Of a DNA stretch of 64,000 nt, positions 1 through 7,908 are shown piece by piece. The stretch is from NCBI RefSeq assembly GCF_041428715.1, contig NZ_CP155572.1; one strand, written 5' to 3'. Each line of letters opens with the position of its first letter. Within the stretch, counting starts at the first letter, position 1. A model generated the notes under the pieces. It saw nothing but the letters and a program-made list of their open reading frames with translations, was not told the DNA's origin and did not search any database. Position numbers and translations under genes: made by a program. The stretch comes from Sporomusa malonica (lineage in GTDB: Bacteria; Bacillota; Negativicutes; Sporomusales; Sporomusaceae).

Positions 1-1623
1 TCGGCCTGGCTGATTTCAGCGGCTGCGCTCCACCCGCCGGTGGCTGAGTTGTCTGTAGCTATTGTCGGAGTACGGTTTTTTGGTCTTATGCGGGCGGTCT
101 GCCGTTACTTGGAACGGTATGTGAGTCATGACGTTACCTTTCGATTGTTGGCCGATATCAGGGGTTGGCTGTATACCCAGCTTGAGCCACTGGCACCTGC
201 AGGTTTGATGGCGTTTAATAAAGGCGATATTTTTAGCCGCCTGGTCGCAGATGTCGAGACGCTAAAGTTTTTCTATTTGAGAGCTGTATTCCCAGTGCTG
301 ATTGCGGTAGTCACGGCTGCAGGAACGGTGGCATTTCTGGCATGGCTGGCCCCACCGCTGGCCTGGCCGGTTGCTGGGGCTTTTATAGCAGCAGGCTGCG
401 TTATCCCTGTCGTGCTTGGCAGACTTGGGCAGACCACAGGGCGAAAGGTTATCGAGGCTCGGGCTATGCTCAATGGCGCACTTGCTGACAGCATTGAGGG
501 ACTGACTGAACTGGCTGCTTTCGGTCAGGCAAAGACTCAGGCTGTTAAAGTGACAGCGCTAAACAGCCGGCTGATAAATAGACAAAAGCAGGCTAATGCG
601 GTAATGGCTATGGCTGACGCTCTGGGAACTTTGGGGATGAACATAACCGTAATTGCCGTGATTGCACTGGCTGCGCCGCTGGTTGGCAGCGGAACGCTTG
701 CAGGGGTTTATCTGGCAGTGGCGGCGTTGGCCGTGCAGGCAAGCTTTGAGGCTATTCTTCCTCTTCCGGCGGTCATCTACTATTGGCAGGAAAGCAAGGC
801 CGCTCTGGAGCGGATTAAAGACATCTCTCGGCAGCCAGTTATTGCTCAGCTTTCAGGAACCAAGGAGATATTGCCGGGAGCGGTGCACCTGGCCGCCCAT
901 AACCTGTCATTTGCCTATCAGCCTGGTCTGCCGTCGGCACTATCCGGGATAACATTTAATCTGCCGCAAGGCAAAAAGTTAGCCATAGTAGGGGCCAGCG
1001 GTGCCGGAAAAAGTACGCTGGCCGGGCTCATCTTACGGTTTTGGGACTATAGCCAGGGGGCACTGCTGTTAAACGGAGACGACATTAGGAATTATGCGCC
1101 GGCGGCCGTGCGGCGGGCTATCAGTGTTGTCAGTCAAGATACCTATCTTTTTAACGCAACCATCAGAGACAATATCCTGTTAGCCAAACCTGATGCTGCT
1201 GAGACTGAGCTTAAGGCTGCCATTGCTGGCGCTATGTTAGGGGAGTTTATAGACAAGCTGCCTCAGGGATTGAAAACAATGACAGGCCAGAACGGTTTGG
1301 CTTTATCTGGCGGAGAGCGTCAGCGGATTGCTCTGGCAAGGGCATTGTTAAAAACAGCACCGGTCTGGCTGTTAGACGAACCGACTGCTGGGCTTGACGC
1401 TTACGCTGAGAGTATTGTTATGGAGAACGTATTGCAAGCGGCTGGTAGTTGTTCGGTTATTTTGATCACTCATCGGCTGATTGGTCTTGAAGCTATGGAT
1501 GAAATCCTGGTGATCGAAGGAGGAAAAATAGCCGAACAAGGGTCCTTGGCCGAGTTATTGGCTCAAAAAGGGGTGTTTTACCAAATGTGGGGCTTACAGC
1601 AAGACCTGTTAAATACTACTTGA
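1..1623 (+). CDS. cydC: CydC-type ABC exporter subunit (5'-truncated by the window edge)
   Basis: Fused membrane/ATPase half-transporter of the CydDC heterodimer, which exports cysteine/glutathione-type thiols across the inner membrane and supports cytochrome bd assembly. The frame is open from base 1, and residues before the GTG at 40 (SAWLISAAALHPP) already match the CydC membrane domain, so the true start lies upstream of the window. The C-terminal ATPase has Walker A GASGAGKST (991-1017), signature LSGGERQ (about 1303-1323) and Walker B VWLLDEPT. It ends with TGA, and a DUF2225 gene follows after 43 bases. CydD is expected just upstream. Family recognition is good; the CydC rather than CydD call rests on the conserved VxRYLERYVSHDVTFRLL region. 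Confidence 0.88.
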   Translation, partial: SAWLISAAALHPPVAELSVAIVGVRFFGLMRAVCRYLERYVSHDVTFRLLADIRGWLYTQLEPLAPAGLMAFNKGDIFSRLVADVETLKFFYLRAVFPVLIAVVTAAGTVAFLAWLAPPLAWPVAGAFIAAGCVIPVVLGRLGQTTGRKVIEARAMLNGALADSIEGLTELAAFGQAKTQAVKVTALNSRLINRQKQANAVMAMADALGTLGMNITVIAVIALAAPLVGSGTLAGVYLAVAALAVQASFEAILPLPAVIYYWQESKAALERIKDISRQPVIAQLSGTKEILPGAVHLAAHNLSFAYQPGLPSALSGITFNLPQGKKLAIVGASGAGKSTLAGLILRFWDYSQGALLLNGDDIRNYAPAAVRRAISVVSQDTYLFNATIRDNILLAKPDAAETELKAAIAGAMLGEFIDKLPQGLKTMTGQNGLALSGGERQRIALARALLKTAPVWLLDEPTAGLDAYAESIVMENVLQAAGSCSVILITHRLIGLEAMDEILVIEGGKIAEQGSLAELLAQKGVFYQMWGLQQDLLNTT

Positions 1624-1666
1624 GACATAAGGCCTGGTATGATATGGTATATATGGAGGCGATAAT

Positions 1667-2347
1667 ATGGCTGAGCCGACATATTCGGTAGAGAAGCAGT
1701 GCCCTGCGTGTCAGAAGAAATTTAGTGTTACCAAGCTGCGGGGACGACAAGCTATGGTCAAACAAGACAGCGATTTTTGTGCTTATTTTCAAGAGATAAA
1801 ACCGTATTATTACACCATTTGGGTGTGCTCTAGCTGCGGCTATGCGGCAGCTGACTCCTATTTTGACGAGCTATCTGCAGCAGCCTATGATAAGATTACG
1901 GAATTTTTGGCAGCGCGGACAGTCAATGTGAACTTTAGCGGGGAACGGACGCGTGAACAGGCCATTGCTTCGTACAAGCTGGCGATTTTCTTTGCCGACC
2001 TGATTGCTGCCCCGGCTAGCCGGTTGGCTGAATTATATTTAAAACTTGGCTGGGTATACCGTGAAGGCGAGAATGCCGAGGAAGAAAAAAGCGCCCTCAC
2101 AAAAGCCGGCCAATATTATGAGCAGGCTTTAATGCGAGAGCGGTTACCCATTGGTACTTTGAGTGAAGCGGCTGTTACCTACTTGATTGGTGAACTGGCG
2201 CGGCGCACCGGTCAGACCGAAACAGCTTTATTATATTTGAGCAAGGTTGTTGGCAGTCCATCAGCCAAGCTTGAGCCAAGGATAACCAACCTGGCGCGGG
2301 ACGCCTGGCATGAGGCTAGGGCAGCCCGCGATCAAGCTGGTAGTTAG
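1667..2347 (+). CDS. DUF2225 protein with paired CxxC motifs
   Basis: A 226-residue protein of the DUF2225 family common in Firmicutes; its biochemical role is unknown. The N-terminus has two CxxC pairs (CPAC near residue 12 and CSSC near residue 54) that probably bind zinc. The rest is helical with TPR-like features (an acidic linker and the repeated pattern Y-K-L-A and Y-Y-E-Q-A). The ATG at 1667 is preceded by GGAGG at about 1653-1657. It lies 43 bases after cydC on the same strand and may be co-transcribed. It ends in TAG. Function cannot be inferred from context. Confidence 0.75.
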   Translation: MAEPTYSVEKQCPACQKKFSVTKLRGRQAMVKQDSDFCAYFQEIKPYYYTIWVCSSCGYAAADSYFDELSAAAYDKITEFLAARTVNVNFSGERTREQAIASYKLAIFFADLIAAPASRLAELYLKLGWVYREGENAEEEKSALTKAGQYYEQALMRERLPIGTLSEAAVTYLIGELARRTGQTETALLYLSKVVGSPSAKLEPRITNLARDAWHEARAARDQAGS

Positions 2348-2371
2348 CGTCCATTATTCGGCAATTATGCA

Positions 2372-2411
2372 ATAAGGAGCGCTGGTGGTAATGACCGCCA
2401 GTGCTCCTTAT
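2372..2411 (+). terminator. Rho-independent terminator after the DUF2225 gene
   Basis: The arms AAGGAGCGCTGG and CCGCCAGTGCTCCTT form a long GC-rich hairpin 25 bases after the stop codon. The T-rich tail is weak (TATATTTG). It ends the cydC/DUF2225 transcription unit. The rest of the interval up to 2678 is AT-rich, and I see no gene or convincing promoter in it. Confidence 0.7.
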
Positions 2412-2677
2412 ATTTGAATGACAATAGAGGGTGTTCCGAACAGCGATTATGGCGTTCAGGTAAAAAGATTCCTGAAGGCCATTTTAATTTCAGTAAATGG
2501 TACTATTAAATTCTTGTGAGAGTATAGAAGCTATTTGCAAATAAATATTATATTTTCTGAAGAATCATAGAGGGTATTGTCGAAAGATGTATAATAAAAA
2601 CAATCTAAAACCGTAATGTATTAACATTTAAGGATATATATGTCAGTAATAAACTGACAATGAGAAGGGTGACGTGT

Positions 2678-5600
2678 GTGGACAATGAGCTCCAAAGATC
2701 AAGGGGAATTTGTAATACTGATATAGCGGAAGAAAGTATTACTCAGCAAAGAATCGCAGAAAAGAAGCTGCATGACAGCAATGCCAAACTGGCGAAGATG
2801 GTCAGCGAATTGCAACAGTTAAGTAGGGCGCTGGAAACAGAAGTGGCAGAGCGCCAGATGGCGCAGGAAGAGCTGCGCAAGTTCCAACTGTTCTTTACTC
2901 ACAGCCAAGACATTATGTTGTTTGTTGACCCTGCAGACGGCAGAATTATGGAAGCTAATCCAGCGGCTGAGGAGAACTATGGTTACTCGCGCCAAGAACT
3001 TCTCAATATGCATATTGTTGATCTGCGCCCAGAACCGCAAAAGGAATTGATTACTACTCAGCTAATTACGGCTGTTGAAAGCGGGGTTACCTTCGAGACC
3101 GTCCACCGGCGTAAGAACAATACGTTATTTCCTGTGGAAGTAAAGTCACGAGGGGAAAAGATAGGAAATAAACAGGTTGTGTTTAGTGTTGTCCGTGATC
3201 TCACAGCACGAAAACAGGCAGAAATGGCGCTTCGTTTCAACGAAAAACAGTTCAGGGAATTAATCGAGTTACTGCCTAGCGCCATTTCGATTTCAAGAGT
3301 AGATGACGGCAGCTTGATGTATGTAAATAAGCTCGCATTAGTAAGTGCAGGGGGCGTGGATCGTGCAGCGGTTCTTGGTCATGCGGCCTCAGACTTCTGG
3401 GATGATTTAGGTGAACGAAATAAAATGCTTGAACTTCTTCAAGAGCATGGAAAGGTCACGGATTTTCAGGCAAAACTCAAAAGAAAAAATGATAATGCCT
3501 TCTGGACTAGCATTAGTGCCCGGTTCATTATGTTTGAAGGGCAGCATGCTATCTTTGCCACATTCACCGATATAGATGCGCGGAAGCAACGTGAAGCGGA
3601 GAAATTTCTGCGAGAAAGCAAGTTTCGTGAACTACTTAATACGGCTCCGATCGGAGTTGTTATTACCAGTCAAACGGATAGGACAGTTTTATTTATCAAC
3701 GAAAGTGCGTTGGTGATGGGATTTGCTAATGACGCTGCAGAGATACTGGGAAAAGCTACTTCGTGTTTCTATGTTAATCCTGAAATCAGGGATAAGCTGA
3801 TTGCGCGGTTGGACAGAGATGGTGTCGTGAAAAATATGGAGATCCAGCTAAAAGGCATCCACCGGGAATCTTTTTGGGCGTTGATCAGTGCGCTAATTAT
3901 TGAATTTGAGGGGCAGCCCGCCATTATCTGTACCCTTGTTGATATCACTGAACAGAAGCTCACGGAAGCGGCGCTGTATGATGTTAACGAAAAATTAGAA
4001 CGTGAGACGATGATTAATGTCGCACTAGCCTCATTGTCGGCAGCAATTATTAATCCACATACTACCACTGACGAAATCTACCAATTAGTGGTGAATCAGG
4101 CGAAATTATTAACTGGAAGTAAATATGGCTTTATTTCTTCAATGGTAGGCCAGCCGAGCACCACACTAATTGCAATGCAGCAGGAGGAGTGCGCTGCTGC
4201 GTCTGGTTTGAATGATTTACCGGAAGAACAGCACAGCTTAGATTTTGGTTTTTTCACTAACAATCCAGCTGATCATCCGGTAACAAAAGGATTACTCAAA
4301 GGACGGCTTCATTTGAAAAATTATCTGACTGTGCCTGCGATGTTTGGCAAGGCGCTGCTGGGGCATATCACACTGGCTAATTCGGCGCAAGACTACACCG
4401 AAGCAGACTTTGAAGTGGTAGAACAGCTGGGAGAACTTTTGGCTGTGGCATTGTGGAACCGTAACCGGGAGGGGGAACTACAGGTTGCACGAGACGCTGC
4501 CGAAGTGGCCTCCCGTGCAAAAACAGAGTTTCTAGCCAACATGAGCCATGAAGTGAGAACACCGATGACCGGGATACTGATTAGCTCCGAGCTGCTGTTG
4601 GCGAAGTCTCTGCCGGTGGAAATTTCCGAGCAGGTGCACGACATCCATGCTAACGCCAGATCAATGGTAACAATTCTTGATGATGTCCTTGATTTTGTTC
4701 GTTTGGAATCAGATGTAATCCATATTGAAGAAGATGTATTTTCCTTGGTCGACCTAATACGCTCTACTTCATTATTAATCAACTCAAAAGCACAGACTAA
4801 AGGACTAGCTTTAGAAGTCTCTATCGACCCAGATTTACCTGTCTGGGTGCTGGGCGACAGTGTTCGAATCCGGCAGGTATTAACGAATTTATTGGACAAT
4901 GCGGTTAAATTTACAGCATCTGGGCAGGTGATCCTGCGTGTCGCTCAGGCCGTTGAAGCCGGGGGGAACAAACAGTTAGTTAAATTTGCTGTAACTGATA
5001 CGGGACCTGGAATTTCACCAGAAAACCAGGACCTAATCTTTGAAAGGTTTTTTCAGATTGATACGGCCTCAACGCGGCGCCACGGCGGTATCGGCTTAGG
5101 CTTGTCTATTGTTAAATTGCTGGTTGAAAAAATGGGGGGACATGTATCCTTTGACAGTAATGTGGGTGAAGGATCGACATTTTGTTTTTCTCTGCCGCTT
5201 AAGCCTGGAAAGTTTACTAAAGATAACACGGCAGGCTGGTCGTTGACAGAAGCTGCGGTTAAGGGATTGCGTGTGCTGCTCGTCGATGATAATGAGATGA
5301 ATCGCAGACTCATTGCGCAATTATTAGCGCAAATGGGCGCAGATGCTGATGTAGCATTGGATGGACGGGATGCCTTGCACAAACTGAAAAAAAGAAAATA
5401 TGATGTCGTTCTGATGGATATCCAAATGCCAGGACTGAACGGCTACGACACGGTTCTCTTACTACGTGGCTCGCCAGAAACAACGAGAAACCGTGATGTT
5501 TTTATTGTGGCACTGACTGCGGGGGCGCTGGCCGAAGAACGGGAGCGGTGTCTTAGCGCCGGTATGAATGATTATTTGACTAAACCATTTACGGCGTCAC

Positions 5601-5989
5601 AACTATATGCGGTGCTGACAGATAAGAATTCGCCTAAGACAGAAAGTATAATCACAAAAGAGGTGGTTTTTGATTCGGCAAAACTGCTTGCGTATGTAGG
5701 CGGCGATTATGCTACTTACCAAGAATGTATCAAGCGTTTCCCAGTTGTAATTGGACCTCTACTGACAGAACTCACCACCTCAGTCCGGGATGGACAATGG
5801 CGGGAGGGGGAGCGACTAGTTCATACCTTGAAAGGAGCAGCTGGGAGTTTTGCCGCGCCTCGTCTGCAGCGCACCGCGATGATCCTGGAAAACAGCCTGC
5901 GGACCGCTGACGGGAATTATGGACAAAACTTGCGAGCAGTGGAGGCGGAATATCGCCTATTAATAGAAAAAATCTATGAAGAACAGTGA
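2678..5989 (+). CDS. Hybrid sensor histidine kinase: PAS x3, GAF, HisKA, HATPase, receiver, Hpt
   Basis: A 1103-residue soluble phosphorelay kinase with no clear membrane segment. In order it has an N-terminal coiled coil, a PAS domain (about residues 65-190), two further PAS-type domains (about 190-430), a GAF domain (about 440-595), HisKA with phospho-acceptor His624 in SHEVRTP, an HATPase with DTGPG and GGIGLGLS boxes, a receiver with Asp914 (VVLMDIQMPG), and an Hpt domain with His1049 (HTLKGAAGS). The GTG at 2678 is preferred because AGAAGGGTG precedes it; an ATG 18 bases upstream has no ribosome site. It is followed by two response-regulator genes, the likely end of the relay. The ligand is unknown. 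Confidence 0.85.
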   Translation: MDNELQRSRGICNTDIAEESITQQRIAEKKLHDSNAKLAKMVSELQQLSRALETEVAERQMAQEELRKFQLFFTHSQDIMLFVDPADGRIMEANPAAEENYGYSRQELLNMHIVDLRPEPQKELITTQLITAVESGVTFETVHRRKNNTLFPVEVKSRGEKIGNKQVVFSVVRDLTARKQAEMALRFNEKQFRELIELLPSAISISRVDDGSLMYVNKLALVSAGGVDRAAVLGHAASDFWDDLGERNKMLELLQEHGKVTDFQAKLKRKNDNAFWTSISARFIMFEGQHAIFATFTDIDARKQREAEKFLRESKFRELLNTAPIGVVITSQTDRTVLFINESALVMGFANDAAEILGKATSCFYVNPEIRDKLIARLDRDGVVKNMEIQLKGIHRESFWALISALIIEFEGQPAIICTLVDITEQKLTEAALYDVNEKLERETMINVALASLSAAIINPHTTTDEIYQLVVNQAKLLTGSKYGFISSMVGQPSTTLIAMQQEECAAASGLNDLPEEQHSLDFGFFTNNPADHPVTKGLLKGRLHLKNYLTVPAMFGKALLGHITLANSAQDYTEADFEVVEQLGELLAVALWNRNREGELQVARDAAEVASRAKTEFLANMSHEVRTPMTGILISSELLLAKSLPVEISEQVHDIHANARSMVTILDDVLDFVRLESDVIHIEEDVFSLVDLIRSTSLLINSKAQTKGLALEVSIDPDLPVWVLGDSVRIRQVLTNLLDNAVKFTASGQVILRVAQAVEAGGNKQLVKFAVTDTGPGISPENQDLIFERFFQIDTASTRRHGGIGLGLSIVKLLVEKMGGHVSFDSNVGEGSTFCFSLPLKPGKFTKDNTAGWSLTEAAVKGLRVLLVDDNEMNRRLIAQLLAQMGADADVALDGRDALHKLKKRKYDVVLMDIQMPGLNGYDTVLLLRGSPETTRNRDVFIVALTAGALAEERERCLSAGMNDYLTKPFTASQLYAVLTDKNSPKTESIITKEVVFDSAKLLAYVGGDYATYQECIKRFPVVIGPLLTELTTSVRDGQWREGERLVHTLKGAAGSFAAPRLQRTAMILENSLRTADGNYGQNLRAVEAEYRLLIEKIYEEQ

Positions 5990-6071
5990 AAAATAGAAGA
6001 CTTTCATGATTTTATAAGATTGCGTAAATTATAATGAGACTGGTGAGATATGTAAAGAGGGTGTCTAATGG

Positions 6072-6746
6072 ATGCGTATACTGATGGCAGAGGATGATCC
6101 TTTTACTGGCGAAATTCTGGTTATGCAATTTACAAAAGCCGGCTGGAATGTCGAATGGTCGAAGGATGGAGATGAAGCATTAACACTGTGTACGAGAAAT
6201 AAATATGACTTGCTGCTTCTCGATTGGATACTACCAGGGTGCACCGGAATCGAAATATGCAGTTTGCTCCGGCGGCGGCGAAATTACGTACCGATTATTA
6301 TGTTGACTTCACGCAGCACAGTGGAGGATTGTGTCACTGGCCTGAATTGCGGTGCAGATGATTATATTTCCAAGCCATTTGTATTTCCGGAACTCTTGGC
6401 AAGAATCCAAAATCTGATACGTCGTACCCATGCTATTGATGAAGCTATTATTGCAGAGTCCAGTAAATTAGAATACCGCAGCGACGAACGGGCGATCGCC
6501 GCGAAAGGGCAAGTGGTTCATCTGTCGAAAAAGGAAGCAGCTTTATTTGAAGTACTGTTGCGTTGTAAAGGGCAGCCGGTCTCGCGGGAACATTTGGCAG
6601 TAGCTATTTGGAAAGAGAAACCGGTGTCGCTTGCTGCGGTTGATCCATTGATCGCTCAACTGCGCCGGCGTCTTGGACCTTTTCGTTTTTGCTGTAGCAT
6701 TGAGAATGAAAGAGGAAGCGGGTTCGTTCTTCGCTGGGAAGATTGA
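6072..6746 (+). CDS. OmpR/PhoB-type response regulator
   Basis: A 224-residue response regulator. The N-terminal receiver contains the acidic pair EDD, the phospho-acceptor Asp in LLLDWILPG, the Thr of MLTSR and the Lys of SKPF, so it looks phosphorylatable. The C-terminal winged helix (about residues 130-224) has LSKKEAALFEVLL and the late VSLAAVDPLIAQLRRRLG helix typical of OmpR-family DNA binding. AGAGGG precedes the ATG at 6072. It lies 82 bases after the hybrid kinase and directly abuts the next regulator gene, so kinase and both regulators probably form one signalling unit. Target genes are unknown. Confidence 0.85.
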   Translation: MRILMAEDDPFTGEILVMQFTKAGWNVEWSKDGDEALTLCTRNKYDLLLLDWILPGCTGIEICSLLRRRRNYVPIIMLTSRSTVEDCVTGLNCGADDYISKPFVFPELLARIQNLIRRTHAIDEAIIAESSKLEYRSDERAIAAKGQVVHLSKKEAALFEVLLRCKGQPVSREHLAVAIWKEKPVSLAAVDPLIAQLRRRLGPFRFCCSIENERGSGFVLRWED

Positions 6747-6767
6747 ATGTTGAAGGAAAAAGAAGCC

Positions 6768-7448
6768 ATGCGAATTTTGTTGGTTGAAGATGAACCGCTC
6801 ACTGCACGCATGATAAACAATGGGTTGACGACCAATGGAATTGAGGTTGACTGGAGTGAGGATCGTGAACAAGCAATCAGTTTTCTGTCATATGACCATT
6901 ATGATGCCATTATTCTTGCTTTGAAAAGTGGTTTAACCGTTCTAAAAATTTTACGACAGCAGGGTGTGAAAGCACCAATTTTGCTTCTTATTCACCGAAA
7001 TACGATACAGGATCGGCTAACAGCCCTGGAAAACGGAGCTGATGATGTTTTGGTAAGACCATTCTCGTTCGAGGAACTACTTGCCCGGCTGAACGCTTTA
7101 ACGCGGCGGGTTTCAGGAAGTTGGATAGGAAATTACGAATACAATGGGCTTTCCTATGTTCCTAAGGCGCGAATACTTTCTTTTGGAGGCAAGTGTATTA
7201 GATTATCCAAGAAAGAAGGTCAACTGATAGAGCTGTTGCTAAAACACAGAGAAAGAGCTGTCGCAAGGGAAACAATTCTCAACCATATATGGGGACCTGG
7301 CGAAGCCGTGCCTAACAGTGCCGATGCATTGGTGAAACAACTGCGTCAAAAAGTAGCCTGTTTGTCGCGGGTGATCCTGATTAGTACGGTACGGGGCGTT
7401 GGCTACCGGCTGAATATTAATAATCAGGAAAAGGCTGATCAGAGCTAG
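6768..7448 (+). CDS. OmpR-type regulator with degenerate receiver domain
   Basis: A 226-residue paralogue of the preceding gene. The DNA-binding half is normal (LSKKEGQLIELLL, then SADALVKQLRQKV). The receiver keeps the first acidic pocket (VEDEP) but lacks the phospho-acceptor: the usual IILD reads IILA, and the following loop is shortened. The switch Thr is Ile (LLLIHR) and the invariant Lys is Arg (VRPF). It should therefore work without phosphorylation, by another signal or by dimerising with its neighbour. The ATG at 6768 matches the family N-terminus MRILLVEDE and has AAGGA upstream; an in-frame ATG at 6747 abuts the previous stop. It ends in TAG. Confidence 0.82.
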   Translation: MRILLVEDEPLTARMINNGLTTNGIEVDWSEDREQAISFLSYDHYDAIILALKSGLTVLKILRQQGVKAPILLLIHRNTIQDRLTALENGADDVLVRPFSFEELLARLNALTRRVSGSWIGNYEYNGLSYVPKARILSFGGKCIRLSKKEGQLIELLLKHRERAVARETILNHIWGPGEAVPNSADALVKQLRQKVACLSRVILISTVRGVGYRLNINNQEKADQS

Positions 7449-7659
7449 CAATGCGATTAACCGGCTATGTGCGAATTGATGCTCAGGGATAAGTAAAATT
7501 TATAATAAAAACCCAAAAAAATGGTAGAATTATGTATTTTTATCATGATTTTTATAGACTCTGCCTGATATATTAATAGTGGTACAATATAGCTTTTTGC
7601 GCAGAAGATACTCACTTCTTTACAATAATGAGGATAATAATTATTAAGGGAGAGCGGTG

Positions 7660-7869
7660 ATGAATAACAAACGTGCTATAATTCAACAAGAAAATGAACT
7701 TACTGACAAGATTGAAGAGAAATTGCAACAAATTCGCGAGTGGGAAAGAGATGCACCTGTTGGCGATATCTCTGCCCTTTATGCTGATTTGGAAAAGCTC
7801 TTAAATGAAGTTAGCAAAATGAGATTATCTGAGAAAAACCAGGTCGCTGGAAGCGGTCGGTATTGGTAG
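7660..7869 (+). CDS. Small coiled-coil protein of unknown function
   Basis: A 69-residue, highly charged, mostly helical protein with Glu/Lys/Gln-rich heptads (about residues 8-30 and 42-62). I do not recognise a family. AAGGGAGAG sits 8 bases before the ATG at 7660, so it looks translated. It stands 211 bases after the degenerate response regulator and 40 bases before the GGDEF/HD-GYP gene, and is probably co-transcribed with the latter. It ends in TAG. It could be a small partner of the signalling proteins on either side, but nothing in the sequence proves this. Confidence 0.55.
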   Translation: MNNKRAIIQQENELTDKIEEKLQQIREWERDAPVGDISALYADLEKLLNEVSKMRLSEKNQVAGSGRYW

Positions 7870-7908
7870 TACTGAGGTTGCAGGGAGAAACGTTGGAGGA
7901 ATACCAGA

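Noticed and set aside
4377..4899. Minus-strand reading frames opposite the hybrid kinase and similar ones opposite pyl, butyrate and tad genes
   Set aside because: They are antisense shadows of clear genes, lack ribosome sites and have low-complexity, non-family products.
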